From NCBI GenBank assembly GCA_005881575.1, contig VBCA01000019.1:1-64000 (forward strand): a stretch of DNA of 64,000 bases, given 5' to 3'. The notes under the pieces are model-generated. The model ran no database searches, had not been told where the DNA came from, and worked only from the letters and a program-made list of their open reading frames with translations. Source of the stretch: Betaproteobacteria bacterium. Its GTDB lineage: Bacteria > Pseudomonadota > Gammaproteobacteria > Burkholderiales > SG8-39. A program made the translations under genes and the position numbers. Below are positions 1-9,348 of this stretch, one piece after another. Position 1 is the stretch's first letter. Every line of letters starts with the position of its first letter.

Positions 1-163
1 ACTCTGAGCCATTCGGCTCATGGAGCCGACTTCTGATGTAATAATTTGTCAGCCGTATGCTTGTCGCGGCCAGATGTCAAAGTGGGGAGCCCATGTTCGA
101 AGCGCGGTTCGTCGGCGGGGACGAACTCGCGGAGCTCCCCCTATTGCTCCTCCAGGAACCTCG

Positions 164-2536
164 GTGAAGGCGGGACTGCCCTTCACCTTCCCATGGAAGT
201 GGCTTGCGCAGCTCGCCGGGTTCGCTGGCTTGTTTTTCGCGCTTGCACGCTTTGGGAACATCGCGGCGGTAGCCGCAGGGAACGTCGCGGCGATGTGGCC
301 CGCCGCCGGTCTGGCTGTCGCCGGCCTTTGGTGGGGCGGCTATCGGCTCGCGCCGGCGATTGCCTTGGGCGCGTTCGTCTTCGCCTGGCAGAACGGCGTT
401 CCCGCCCCGGTCGGCGCCGCCGCCGCCTTCACCAGCATGCTCGGGCCGATCGTGGCGTTGTTTCTGATGCGCCGCTATATCGACGCGCCGCGGCTCTTCG
501 ATCGCGTCGGCGACGTTTTTCTTTTTTTCCTCTGCGCGGCCGTGGCGCCTGCGCTCGTCGACGCGCTCGGCGTGGCGAGCTTGTGCTTTAGCGGCGTGGG
601 CAAATGGGACGATTTCCGCGGGCTTTGGCTGCTCTCCTGGGTGGGCGACCTGATGGGGACGCTGATCGCTGCGCCAGCCCTGCTGGTCTGGACATGGCCC
701 GAGAGGCTGCCCTGGACGGCACGCGTGCGGGTCGAGGCGGCGGGAGGATTCGCGCTGCTGACGATCTGCTCGGCGCTGATCTTCACGGGCAAGCTGGCGT
801 CAATCGGAGTCGGGTTCCCGTTCCTCGTGCTGCCTATCGTCGTGTGGATCGCCCTTCGTTCGGGCCAGCGAGCGGCGGTCTCGGCCACGCTGCTGGTCTG
901 CGCTTTCGCGGATTGGGGAACGCTCCATGGGATGGGGCCGTTTGCGGAATTGGACATGCCCTTGCCGGTGTTGGCGCTCTTCATGGGAGTGATGGCAATG
1001 ACCGGGCTGGTGCTCGCAGCGAGTGTTACCGAGCGCAAGCGGGCCGATGAGGCTCTGCGCAAGAGCGAGACGCGCTTCCGTACGCTGGCGGAGAGCGCGA
1101 AGGGATACGCGATCTACATGCTGGACGCCGAAGGCCGCATCGCCACCTGGAGTGCGGAGGCCGAGCGCATCAAGGGTTATCGTTCCGAGGAGATCGTCGG
1201 AAAACCTTTTCGCATCTTTTTCACCCCCGAGGACGTCGGACGCGGCGTGCCCGAGCAGGTGTTGAGAACGGCGAGGGAGAAAGGCCGGGCGCGCTACGAG
1301 GGTTGGCGCGTGCGCAAGGACGGGGCCCGCTTTTGCGTCGAGGGAGCCATCACGGCCATACGGGACGAAAGCGGTGCCCTCACCGGTTTTTCGAAGGTGG
1401 CGCACGACGTCACCGACCGCAAGCGGGCCGACGAGGCGCTGCGCGAGAGCGAGGCGCGCTTCCGCACGCTGGCGGAAGGCTTGCCGCAGCTGGTATGGAC
1501 CTGCCTGCCCGACGGGCGCTGCGATTACCTGAGCCCGCAGTGGGTGCGCTATACCGGCATTCCCGAGGAGCGGCAGCTCGGCTTCGGCTGGCTCGAACAG
1601 ATCGATCCGGCTGATCGCGAGGGGGCGGCGACCGCGTGGAAGCGCGCAGTCGAGACGCAGACGACGCTCGACCTCGAATATCGTCTGCGCGGCGCCGATG
1701 GCGCGCATCGCTGGTTCAAGGCGCGGGGCGTGCCGCTGCGCGACGCCGAAGGCCGCGTCGTGAAATGGTTGGGCACCAACACGGATATCGACGACCAAAA
1801 ACGCGTCAGCGAAATGCTCGAGGCAAAGGTTCGGGAGCGCACGACACAGTTGCAGGCGAGCCTCTCCTCCGTGGAAGAGCTGCTCTACACCATCGCTCAC
1901 GACCTCCGCGCCCCCAACCGGCACATGCAGAGCTTCGCGCAATTGCTCCAGCTGGAGCACGCGGACCGGCTCGACGACAAGGCGCGCGACTACTTGAGCC
2001 GCATCAGCGCGGCCGCCGCCCGCAACGACGAATTGATCCGCGACCTGCTCGAGTACGGACGGCTGTCGCACGAAGCGGTTTCTCTCGCGCCGGTGGATCT
2101 GCGGCGGACCGTCCAGGCGGTGCTGCAGGCGGTGGCGGGGGAAATCCAGAACCGCCACGCGCGCGTCCAGTTCGGCCAGGAGTGGCCGCGCGTGGTGGCG
2201 AACGAGCGCTTGCTCGAGCAAATCCTGACCAATTTCGTGACCAACGCCCTCACCTACGTGCCGCCCGGCCGAGAGCCCGAAATGCTCATTTCCGCTGAAT
2301 CGGAAGGCGGCAAGGCGGTGTTGCGCGTGCAGGACAACGGCATCGGGATTCCACCGGAGCAGATCGACCGGGTGTTCGAGCCGTTCATCCGCCTTCCGAA
2401 TGAGACCCATGCCCCGGGCACGGGCATGGGCTTGGCCATCGTCAAGAAAGCGGCCGAGCGCTTGAACGGCGCGGTAGGCGCCGATTCCACGCTGGGAAAG
2501 GGGAGTTGCTTCTGGTTGGAGCTGCAAGCCGCGTGA
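164..2536 (+). CDS. MASE1-PAS-PAS sensor histidine kinase
   Basis: Membrane-bound histidine kinase. In order it shows an integral membrane MASE1-type region (about residues 10-290, several hydrophobic segments), a PAS domain starting near residue 301, a second PAS/PAC domain near 429, a HisKA dimerisation helix with the phospho-acceptor in IAHDLRAP (His579), and a HATPase_c domain with N-box, DNGIGIPPE and GTGMGLAIV motifs. A frame-open ATG lies at 20, but its 48 extra residues are neither hydrophobic nor domain-like. The GTG at 164 has an AGGA Shine-Dalgarno six bases upstream and is preferred. A single-domain receiver follows 27 bp downstream and is the obvious partner. The PAS ligand is not visible from sequence. 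Confidence 0.9.
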   Translation: MKAGLPFTFPWKWLAQLAGFAGLFFALARFGNIAAVAAGNVAAMWPAAGLAVAGLWWGGYRLAPAIALGAFVFAWQNGVPAPVGAAAAFTSMLGPIVALFLMRRYIDAPRLFDRVGDVFLFFLCAAVAPALVDALGVASLCFSGVGKWDDFRGLWLLSWVGDLMGTLIAAPALLVWTWPERLPWTARVRVEAAGGFALLTICSALIFTGKLASIGVGFPFLVLPIVVWIALRSGQRAAVSATLLVCAFADWGTLHGMGPFAELDMPLPVLALFMGVMAMTGLVLAASVTERKRADEALRKSETRFRTLAESAKGYAIYMLDAEGRIATWSAEAERIKGYRSEEIVGKPFRIFFTPEDVGRGVPEQVLRTAREKGRARYEGWRVRKDGARFCVEGAITAIRDESGALTGFSKVAHDVTDRKRADEALRESEARFRTLAEGLPQLVWTCLPDGRCDYLSPQWVRYTGIPEERQLGFGWLEQIDPADREGAATAWKRAVETQTTLDLEYRLRGADGAHRWFKARGVPLRDAEGRVVKWLGTNTDIDDQKRVSEMLEAKVRERTTQLQASLSSVEELLYTIAHDLRAPNRHMQSFAQLLQLEHADRLDDKARDYLSRISAAAARNDELIRDLLEYGRLSHEAVSLAPVDLRRTVQAVLQAVAGEIQNRHARVQFGQEWPRVVANERLLEQILTNFVTNALTYVPPGREPEMLISAESEGGKAVLRVQDNGIGIPPEQIDRVFEPFIRLPNETHAPGTGMGLAIVKKAAERLNGAVGADSTLGKGSCFWLELQAA

Positions 2537-2563
2537 GATCGGTGCGAGAGCCGATCGACAACG

Positions 2564-3034
2564 ATGAAAACGCTGCTGTTCATTGATGACGATCCCAATG
2601 ATCGCCTCCTCGTGGAGATAGGCTGCGGGAGGGCGCAGGTTTCCTTCCAGTTGAAGACCGTCGAGAGCGGGGTCGAGGCGATTCGCTATCTGAGCAGCGA
2701 GGGCAGGTTTGCCGATCGCGTCGAGCACCCGCTCCCGGACCTGATCTTTCTCGACTTGAAAATGCCGGAAATGGACGGGTTTCAAGTGCTGCGTTGGATC
2801 CGCAGTCACCCCGCAACGCGCATGACTCCGGTGGCGGTGTACTCCGCTTCGTTCATTCCGGAAGACATCGCGAAAGGCTACGCCGACGGAGCCAACTATT
2901 TCATCACCAAGCCGTCGGACCTTACGGTGCTCATCGATATCTTCCGCGCGGCGGACAAATGCTTGGCGGCTGACCCGGGGAACGACGATGCGCTGGCGCA
3001 GTTCTCCGCGCTGGCGGTAGAGCAAACGAGATAG
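2564..3034 (+). CDS. single-domain response regulator (Rcp1-like)
   Basis: Receiver of 156 residues with no output domain. The acidic pocket is in FIDDDPND, the phospho-acceptor is Asp64 in FLDLKMPEMDG, and the conserved Lys is in FITKPS. It has the slightly long loop before beta-3 seen in Rcp1/CheY-like partners of hybrid and phytochrome-type kinases. It lies 27 bp after the MASE1 kinase on the same strand, so it is probably co-transcribed and phosphorylated by it. With no DNA-binding domain it must act through protein contact or as a phosphorelay intermediate. Confidence 0.92.
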   Translation: MKTLLFIDDDPNDRLLVEIGCGRAQVSFQLKTVESGVEAIRYLSSEGRFADRVEHPLPDLIFLDLKMPEMDGFQVLRWIRSHPATRMTPVAVYSASFIPEDIAKGYADGANYFITKPSDLTVLIDIFRAADKCLAADPGNDDALAQFSALAVEQTR

Positions 3035-3249
3035 GAGACGCTGTTCACGAAATATCCTTTGGTGAAGCGCACGCGTTCCCTTTACCGGAGATAGATCTTA
3101 TGAATCAGCACGGTGCACCCGCGTCCCGAGCGGCGATTTGGCCCGGCGTAGGCGCCCGGGAGGCGGGCAGATATGAATTCCCGTGCTTCTTCTAGTCCGA
3201 ACAGCATATCGGATCGATGACGTTCGTAAACATAATATAGGTAAATAGG

Positions 3250-5055
3250 TTGAGGGGGATTGTGCCCTTTCCCCCTGTGTGTCAAATCGTCTGGGGGGGT
3301 GAACCGTTGGGCATCGAGACACGCGAGACCGAGACACGCGCTGGCAGCGAGACGCCACGCGCAGCCGCCTTTGACCCGCTGAGTGCAAGCGAGGCGCAGT
3401 TTCGCGCTGCCCCGCTGATTGCAAGTGCGGCGCAGGTTCGCGTGCGACTCGAGCTCGCGAGTCGGCTCGGCGCGCTCGCCGCCGGCGCTCGCGATCTCGG
3501 GGAGCTGTTCCGCGCGCTCCATGAAGAGACCGAGCGCGTCATGGATGCGACGGTCTTTCTCTTCGCCCTCTACGACGCGGCGAGCGAGACGGTGCAGGTC
3601 GTCCGACAGATGGACCGCGGCGTCGAACACTCCGGCGGTTCGTTTCCTCTGGGCAAGGGTTTCACGAGCGAGGTGATTCGATCGGGTGCGCCTCGGCTCG
3701 TGCGCCGATGGTCCGCCGAGGGACCGCCCGTCCGCCTCCTCTACGGCACCGAGTCGGGGGACTTGGTCACGCCCCAGTCAGGCGTCGTGGTCCCGATCCT
3801 GTCCGGCGATCGGGTGCTCGGCGTGCTCTCTGCGCAGAGCTATCGACCCGAAGCCTACGACGATGCGGATCTGCTCAGCCTGAGCGCCATCGCCGCGCAG
3901 GCGGGCATCACCATCCAACGCCTGCGCGTGACCGAGCAGATGGCCCTGGAGCACGAACGGCACGCCTCGGAGCTGGAGGCCGTCCTCGCGACCATGAACG
4001 ACGCTCTGCTCATCGTCGACGCACGCGGCGCCATCGTGCGCTTGAACCGGGCGGCCCGGGATCTCCTCTGCCTCGACAGCGCGAGCCTCGTGTTCGGCCA
4101 GCCGCTCGAGCAGCAGCGGCTCGAGCGCTGGCCGGTGACGGCGCGCGAAATCGCCGGGGCCCTCGTCCCGGTCATCGATGCCCTGCGTTCGGGCGCGAGC
4201 CACGCCGGAGTGGAGATCGAGCTGCGCTCGGGCCAGCTGCGCGTCCTGAGCCTGGGCGCATCCGTGCTGCGTTCGCCGAAAGGCGTCCTGCAAGGCGGCG
4301 TCATCGTGTTCCGCGACATCACGGGGCAGCGCGAGCTCGAGCGGCTGCGGGAAGACATCTTCGCGATGGCCTGGCACGACATGAAGACGCCTATTACGGT
4401 GATCAGGGGCCATGCGGAGCTTCTCCTCCGGCGACTCTCTTGCGGCGAGCGCGATCACAAGATCCTCGAGGGAGATGCCGCACTCATCGTCGAGCACACG
4501 GACAATCTCTCGAAGCTCCTCACGAGGCTCTTCGACGTCTCCTCTCTCGAAGCGGGCCTCCTCTCGATCTCGCCGCGGCCCACGGATCTCTGCGCCCTTG
4601 CCCGCGACGTGACGCAGGGCATGCGCTTGAGCGCCCGCCGCCACATCAAGGTGCTCGCCGACGGCAGCGTCGTGGGCAGGTGGGACGAACAGAGGGTCCG
4701 GCAGGTGCTCACGAATCTTCTCTCCAACGCCCTGAAGTACTCGCCCGAGGGCTCGACCGTGACGGTGTCCCTGGCCGCTGACGAGCGCAGGGTGACGGTA
4801 CGCGTGAGCGACGAGGGAATCGGCCTCGACGACGGCGAGCTCGCGCAGCTGTTCCACCGCGGGTATCGGTCGGAACGGGCGCGAAAGGTGGACGGAGGCG
4901 GGCTCGGCCTCTACTTCAGCAACGGCATCGTCACGGCGCACGGCGGCCGCATGTGGGCGGAATCACGCGGCCACGGCCAAGGCAGCACGTTCTGCTTCAC
5001 CCTGCCGTTGCGCGAGGACTACGGCACCGCTCGCCCTGTGGAGGATCGCGCATGA
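3250..5055 (+). CDS. GAF-PAS sensor histidine kinase
   Basis: Soluble-looking kinase with no clear membrane segments. A GAF domain lies at about residues 75-225, a PAS domain at about 235-365, then HisKA with AWHDMKTP (His376) and HATPase_c with NLLSNALKYS, SDEGIGL and GGGLGLYFS. The start is uncertain: TTG 3250, GTG 3262 and TTG 3307 are all in frame, and the first 60 residues are low-complexity. Its stop overlaps the start of the secreted subtilase (ATGA at 5052-5055), so the two are translationally coupled. A lone receiver sits 2 kb downstream. A kinase coupled to a secreted protease is unusual. Confidence 0.88.
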   Translation: MRGIVPFPPVCQIVWGGEPLGIETRETETRAGSETPRAAAFDPLSASEAQFRAAPLIASAAQVRVRLELASRLGALAAGARDLGELFRALHEETERVMDATVFLFALYDAASETVQVVRQMDRGVEHSGGSFPLGKGFTSEVIRSGAPRLVRRWSAEGPPVRLLYGTESGDLVTPQSGVVVPILSGDRVLGVLSAQSYRPEAYDDADLLSLSAIAAQAGITIQRLRVTEQMALEHERHASELEAVLATMNDALLIVDARGAIVRLNRAARDLLCLDSASLVFGQPLEQQRLERWPVTAREIAGALVPVIDALRSGASHAGVEIELRSGQLRVLSLGASVLRSPKGVLQGGVIVFRDITGQRELERLREDIFAMAWHDMKTPITVIRGHAELLLRRLSCGERDHKILEGDAALIVEHTDNLSKLLTRLFDVSSLEAGLLSISPRPTDLCALARDVTQGMRLSARRHIKVLADGSVVGRWDEQRVRQVLTNLLSNALKYSPEGSTVTVSLAADERRVTVRVSDEGIGLDDGELAQLFHRGYRSERARKVDGGGLGLYFSNGIVTAHGGRMWAESRGHGQGSTFCFTLPLREDYGTARPVEDRA

Positions 5056-6947
5056 GGCGGTTGCTCGGCATCGGCTGCGCGCTCGCGCTTGCGTTAGGGG
5101 CCGGCCTGTCCCCGGCGCGCGCGCAATTGTTCGGGCTGCCTCCGGTGATCGTCCCCGCGCCGCCTCCGGTGATCGTCCCCGCGCCGCCTCCGGTGATCGT
5201 GCCCGCGCCGCCTCCGGTGATCGTGCCCGCGCCGCTTCCGGTGATCGCGCCCGCGCCGCCTCCGGCGGTCGTGCCATCGCTCATCGAGGACAAGGTCGAC
5301 CCCGCACTGCGCACCCGGATGCAGGCGGATCCGCTGGCGCTGCTGCCTGTCATCGTGGAGATGCAGCAACCGGTCGCGCCCTTCATCGGCGCGCCGAACG
5401 TCGATCGCGCCCTGGAGGCCCTCGAACTCCTGCGCTTCAATGGCGTTCCGGGCGTTGCGCTCTCACTCATCGACGCAGCCGCGGGGTTCGCAAACGCCGC
5501 CGGCATCGAGGCCTTGAACCTCGCGCCCGACGTGGCGCGCATCCATCACGACGCGACGGTGGGCCCGCAGCCCAACGCCGCGCCGCCGGACCCCCCCACC
5601 AGTCCGGACCAGGTCTCCGGGGTCTACCCGCAGGTGGTGAGAGCCACCAAGGTCTGGGAGCAGGGGATAACCGGGGGAGGCGTGACGGTCGCAATCCTCG
5701 ATTCGGGCATTGCGGAGGACGCGGATCTCGTGCAGCCCGACAACCGCCTACTCGCCTCGGTCAACTTCGCCGATGAGCGCCTCACGAGCGATCCGGGCGG
5801 ACATGGGACCCATATCGCAGGGATCGTCGCCGGGAACGGCAGCAACTCCGGCGGCGAGTTCACCGGCATCGCTCCGCAAGCCAACGTCGTCGACGTGCGG
5901 GTGCTCGGCAGCACGGGGAGCGGGCGGATTTCCTCGGTGGTGCGCGGGATCGAGTGGGTCCTCGCGCATCGCACCGCGTACAACATCCGCGTCATCAATC
6001 TCTCCTTTGGCGCGCCCGCCACGCTTCCCTACCGCGCCGACCCGATGTCGGCCGCCGTGGAAATCGCGTGGCGCCGCGGTCTGGTCGTCGTCGCCGCGTC
6101 GGGCAACGGCGGACCGGACCGCGACACCGTGGTGACGCCGGGCATCGATCCGTACGCGATCACCGTCGGCGCGACGGACGATCGCGGAACCATCGGCCGG
6201 GGCGATGACCTGCTCGCCTGGTTCTCCGCCTGGGGCAGCGCCGACTCGAATGCGAAGCCCGATCTGGTCGCGCCCGGGCGGCGCATCGTTTCCCTGCGCG
6301 TGCCGGGAAGCGCCCTGGATGTGCTGTTCCCCGACCGCGTCGTCGTGGCGCAAAACGGAGCTACGTACTTCCGCCTGACCGGAACGTCGATGGCGACCGC
6401 TGTCGTGTCGGGCGCCGCCGCGCTCCTCCTGCAGCGACGGCCGACGCTCACCCCGGATCAGGTCAAGGCGCTCCTTGTCGGGACGACGCAGCCGTACGGG
6501 GAGGACAGCGGCCAGGTTCTCCCCGACCCAATCGCGGACGGCAGCGGGCTGCTCGACGCGTACGCCGCCGTGAACACGGCGCCCAGTGGCGCGCCCGCGC
6601 CGAGCGGCGGTCTCCTCTTTGGCACGCTCCAATCCGTGGCCCGTGTGGCGTGCGTCAATCAGAGGCTCAGGCCCGCGGACGGCTTCGCGCGATCGCTCTA
6701 CCCGGTCCTTTTTGGTTCGCCCCTGAATTGGAAAGATCCGCTGGCGGGCGGCATTTTCTGGCCGGCGCTCACCTGGGACACCCTGGTCTGGGACAGCGCC
6801 GCCTGGGATAACTTCGCCTGGGACAGCGTCCTCTGGGACAGCGTCGCGTGGGACAGCATCGTCTGGGACAGCGTCGCGTGGGACAGCATCGCCTGGGACA
6901 GCATCGCCTGGGACAGCATTGCCTGGGACGCGTTCACGCTCGACTGA
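5052..6947 (+). CDS. secreted subtilisin-like (S8) protease with Trp-Asp repeat tail
   Basis: Exported serine protease of 631 residues. It has a Sec signal peptide (about 1-24), a Pro-rich linker of eight-residue PPVIVPAP repeats, a propeptide-like segment (about 80-170), and an S8 catalytic domain with Asp217 (ILDSGI), His251 (HGTHIAG) and Ser446 (GTSMAT). The C-terminus has 11 consecutive five-residue units of the form xWD(S/T/N)x (about 574-628). S8 proteases act on peptide bonds; the target is unknown. The ATG at 5052 overlaps the kinase stop. The Trp tail looks like a surface or wall binding or self-association module, but that is inference. Confidence 0.9.
   Translation: MRRLLGIGCALALALGAGLSPARAQLFGLPPVIVPAPPPVIVPAPPPVIVPAPPPVIVPAPLPVIAPAPPPAVVPSLIEDKVDPALRTRMQADPLALLPVIVEMQQPVAPFIGAPNVDRALEALELLRFNGVPGVALSLIDAAAGFANAAGIEALNLAPDVARIHHDATVGPQPNAAPPDPPTSPDQVSGVYPQVVRATKVWEQGITGGGVTVAILDSGIAEDADLVQPDNRLLASVNFADERLTSDPGGHGTHIAGIVAGNGSNSGGEFTGIAPQANVVDVRVLGSTGSGRISSVVRGIEWVLAHRTAYNIRVINLSFGAPATLPYRADPMSAAVEIAWRRGLVVVAASGNGGPDRDTVVTPGIDPYAITVGATDDRGTIGRGDDLLAWFSAWGSADSNAKPDLVAPGRRIVSLRVPGSALDVLFPDRVVVAQNGATYFRLTGTSMATAVVSGAAALLLQRRPTLTPDQVKALLVGTTQPYGEDSGQVLPDPIADGSGLLDAYAAVNTAPSGAPAPSGGLLFGTLQSVARVACVNQRLRPADGFARSLYPVLFGSPLNWKDPLAGGIFWPALTWDTLVWDSAAWDNFAWDSVLWDSVAWDSIVWDSVAWDSIAWDSIAWDSIAWDAFTLD
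5139..5273 (+). repeat. 24-bp tandem repeat encoding PPVIVPAP
   Basis: Five to six 24-bp units encode PPVIVPAP and two diverged copies just after the subtilase signal peptide. The units are in frame and nearly identical at the DNA level, so copy number may vary by slippage. The product is an extended proline-rich spacer. Confidence 0.9.
6771..6935 (+). repeat. 15-bp tandem repeat encoding Trp-Asp pentapeptides
   Basis: Eleven in-frame 15-bp units encode xWD(S/T/N)x at the extreme C-terminus of the subtilase. The TGGGAC core is present in every unit. The Trp-Asp pair is invariant while the following residues vary, which suggests selection on the protein motif and not only recent expansion. 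Confidence 0.92.
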
Positions 6948-7069
6948 GACGATAAGTTCCGGGTTCCCGCCCCGGTACTCGCGCTGCCGCGACCCCGGTT
7001 TTCAGCTCCGGTGGATTGTCCCGGGCGCTTTGCATAAAATCCGCAGTACGCCTTCCTTTCCCCCGGGAC

Positions 7070-7438
7070 ATGCCGCGCGTTCTCGTCATCGACGACAGCG
7101 ACGACTTCAGGAAGCTTGCGCTGCGGTGGTTTCAGAGCTGCGGCATCGAAGCCGAGGGCGTCGCGGACGGCGTTCAGGGACTGGTGCTGCAGCGCGCGCG
7201 GCCGGCCGACGTGATCGTCACCGACATCTTCATGCCGGAAAAGGAGGGCATCGAGACGATCCACGATCTGCGCAGAGAGTTTCCCGGGGTGAAGATCATC
7301 GCGGTGACCGGCTACGAGCCGCTGAGAAACTACGACGTGTTCGAGGTCGCCCGCCAGGCCGGCGCGGTGAAGACGTTCATGAAGCCGTTCAAGTTCGAAG
7401 ACCTGGTCGCCGCCGTGCGCGAGCTGATGGGGTCCTAG
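7070..7438 (+). CDS. single-domain response regulator (CheY-like)
   Basis: Receiver of 122 residues. The acidic pair is in VIDDSDD, the phospho-acceptor is Asp52 (VTDIFMP), Thr80 is in AVTGYE and Lys105 in FMKPF. The ATG at 7070 is chosen because the protein then opens directly on beta-1; an in-frame GTG at 7016 would add 18 residues with no domain. It lies 122 bp after the subtilase and could be the partner of the GAF-PAS kinase upstream. No output domain. Confidence 0.9.
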   Translation: MPRVLVIDDSDDFRKLALRWFQSCGIEAEGVADGVQGLVLQRARPADVIVTDIFMPEKEGIETIHDLRREFPGVKIIAVTGYEPLRNYDVFEVARQAGAVKTFMKPFKFEDLVAAVRELMGS

Positions 7439-7488
7439 GCGAACGCAGCCTAGCCGTGCCGCCGATGGCCGGGACGCCGCTCTCGCGC

Positions 7489-7516
7489 TTGACTCGGCGC
7501 GCCTGGGGACTACAAT
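7489..7516 (+). promoter_or_regulatory. sigma-70-type promoter for the LVIVD protein
   Basis: TTGACT (7489-7494) and TACAAT (7511-7516) are separated by 16 bp, a near-consensus -35/-10 pair about 115 bp before the start codon at 7630. This is the clearest vegetative promoter I see in the window. Confidence 0.6.
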
Positions 7517-7589
7517 TTTCCGCAGCGGTCGTCGCGAAGCCCCGCCTTTCCCATCGCTCTTAAGAATCCCGACACAACTGAGTTTGCTG

Positions 7590-7609
7590 GGGACGGCACC
7601 TGCCGTCCC
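7590..7609 (+). promoter_or_regulatory. 5' UTR hairpin before the LVIVD gene
   Basis: GGGACGGCA and TGCCGTCCC form a perfect 9-bp inverted repeat with a 2-base centre (in practice a 7-bp stem and 6-base loop). It sits between the promoter at 7489 and the AGGAGG-rich ribosome site before 7630. There is no T-run, so it is not a terminator. It may be an mRNA-stability or translation-control element, or half of a REP-like sequence. Confidence 0.5.
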
Positions 7610-7629
7610 AAATCACAGGAGGAGGAGCC

Positions 7630-9261
7630 ATGTTGACACCGAGAAATGGAGGAGGCCCGGCGAAGTATGCTCTGAATGCGGCTGTCTTGAGCGCATTCGC
7701 CATCGCGGCGGGTTCGGCGTTCGCCGACGACCACCGCGGCATCAGCCAGAGCGGCGAGCAGAAGAACATGCGCCGGGTCGGTCACGTCGACCTGCAAGGG
7801 CGCCCGTCGTACCAGCCGAACGTCATCGTGTATCCGGACGGAAAGACGATCGCGTTCGCCGGCACGCACGGCGGCAGCAAGCCCAATCCGCTGAAAGGCG
7901 GCGCCGTCGAGCAGAACGGAGTAATAATCATCGACGCTACCAATCCGGAGAAGCCGGTCGAGAAATTCCATATTCCGGTTCCAGTCGCGGGAGGTCAATC
8001 GCAATCGGTGCGCATGTGCCTGGGTTCCGACCTGCCGAAGGGCATCCCAGGCCACGTGTACCTCCTGCGCAATGTTCAGGGGAGCAGCGCCTCGGGGTAT
8101 GAGGTCTGGGATGTGACTAATGTCAGCAACCCCACGTTGGCGGGAGAAATGCGGGGGCTTCGCAACACGCATAAGATGTGGTGGGAATGCAATACCGGCA
8201 TCGCTTACTTGCCGGGCAGCAAGAACGTGGCGCCGCTCTGGCGCCAGGGCCAGTCGATGGTCATCGTCGATTGGAGCGATCCTGCGAACCCGCATTACAT
8301 CCGCACCTTCGGATTGCCGGGCGGGCAGCCAGGTGCAACCGGACCGACTTCCACCTCGCTTCACGGTGCCATCTCCGCGCACGAGCATCCCAGTGCTGCC
8401 GGCAAGCTGGCGCGCGGCGCGACGGCCGATGACGTGATCGGCAACCGCATCTACGCCGCATGGGGCGTCGGCGATGACGGCGTGATGCAGATCCTTGACC
8501 GCAAGAAGCTGCTGCCGCCTTCGCTTGGCGGAACCTGGAGCGGCGACGCCGACAGCCCGTCTGAAGCCGACTTACTCGAGCCGCAAGCCGGGATTCTCCA
8601 TATGTCGCCGGACCAAGGCGGGCACACCAGCATGCCGGTGTTCGGGCTGACGCCGCCGGGCTATCAGAGCTTCAGGGACTTCAAGACGCGCGACATCGTG
8701 GTGCTCGCCTCGGAGGCGACGGCCGACCTGTGCCAAGAACCGCCGCACTGGAGCTTCGTGGTCGATGTAACGGTCGAAAATTCGAAGACCGCGACACCGG
8801 GCCTGCGTCAGGAGCCAAATCCGTGGCAGGGCCCGATGATCCTCTCGACGATGTCAGTCGATCCGCGCGTGGGCGAAAAATATCCGCGTGGAAACTACTG
8901 CACGCGGGGAGCGCGCTTCGGGACGCACTCGAGCGAGGAGAACTTCCGTAATCCTTTTTACGGCAGGCTGACGTTCATTGCCGCCTTCACCGGCGGTGTT
9001 CGCGCGTGGGACATCCGCGAGCCGCAAGCGCCCGTCGAGGTCGGGTTCTACGTCCCGGTCGCGAACGCCAACACCGTTCAACCGGACGGCTACATGACGA
9101 ACAACCTCGAAGTCGACAATCGCGGATTCATCTACGCGACCGACCGCAACGGCTCCGGGCTGGACATCCTGGAGCTGCACGGCAGTGCGAAGAGGATCGG
9201 CCTCGGGACGGATGGCGGCCATCGCAACGGCCGCCGCGACGATGACGATGACGACGACTAA
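7630..9261 (+). CDS. secreted LVIVD/beta-propeller-like protein
   Basis: Exported protein of 543 residues with a signal peptide ending near SAFADD (about residue 34). The body has repeated blades such as GVIIIDATNPEKPV, EVWDVTNVSNP, MVIVDWSDPANP and RAWDIREPQAP, the hallmark of LVIVD-repeat propellers. It ends in seven Asp residues after HRNGRRDD. The start is set by GGAGGAGG just upstream. No catalytic motif is visible; such proteins are usually of unknown function and may bind partners or metals. A terminator follows at 9290, so the metallo-beta-lactamase gene downstream is probably a separate unit. Confidence 0.75.
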   Translation: MLTPRNGGGPAKYALNAAVLSAFAIAAGSAFADDHRGISQSGEQKNMRRVGHVDLQGRPSYQPNVIVYPDGKTIAFAGTHGGSKPNPLKGGAVEQNGVIIIDATNPEKPVEKFHIPVPVAGGQSQSVRMCLGSDLPKGIPGHVYLLRNVQGSSASGYEVWDVTNVSNPTLAGEMRGLRNTHKMWWECNTGIAYLPGSKNVAPLWRQGQSMVIVDWSDPANPHYIRTFGLPGGQPGATGPTSTSLHGAISAHEHPSAAGKLARGATADDVIGNRIYAAWGVGDDGVMQILDRKKLLPPSLGGTWSGDADSPSEADLLEPQAGILHMSPDQGGHTSMPVFGLTPPGYQSFRDFKTRDIVVLASEATADLCQEPPHWSFVVDVTVENSKTATPGLRQEPNPWQGPMILSTMSVDPRVGEKYPRGNYCTRGARFGTHSSEENFRNPFYGRLTFIAAFTGGVRAWDIREPQAPVEVGFYVPVANANTVQPDGYMTNNLEVDNRGFIYATDRNGSGLDILELHGSAKRIGLGTDGGHRNGRRDDDDDDD

Positions 9262-9289
9262 GCTAGGCTGATGCGCATAGCGGAAGGCA

Positions 9290-9319
9290 GGGCGCGCCAA
9301 TACGGCGTGCCCTTTTTTT
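9290..9319 (+). terminator. rho-independent terminator
   Basis: GGGCGCGCC and GGCGTGCCC form a 9-bp stem with one G-U pair and a five-base loop, followed by seven T. It sits 28 bp after the LVIVD gene stop. Confidence 0.88.
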
Positions 9320-9348
9320 CACCGATTAACGAGCGAGGAGCTCATGTC

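Noticed and set aside
800-3025. 741-codon open frame on the minus strand opposite the MASE1 kinase and receiver
   Set aside because: It mirrors the real genes, has no domain-like sequence and is expected in GC-rich DNA where third-position GC suppresses antisense stops.
3100-3195. 31-codon frame with a GGAG site between the first receiver and the GAF kinase
   Set aside because: Short, no conserved features, spacing to the ATG is long and the stretch is otherwise leader-like; not supported.
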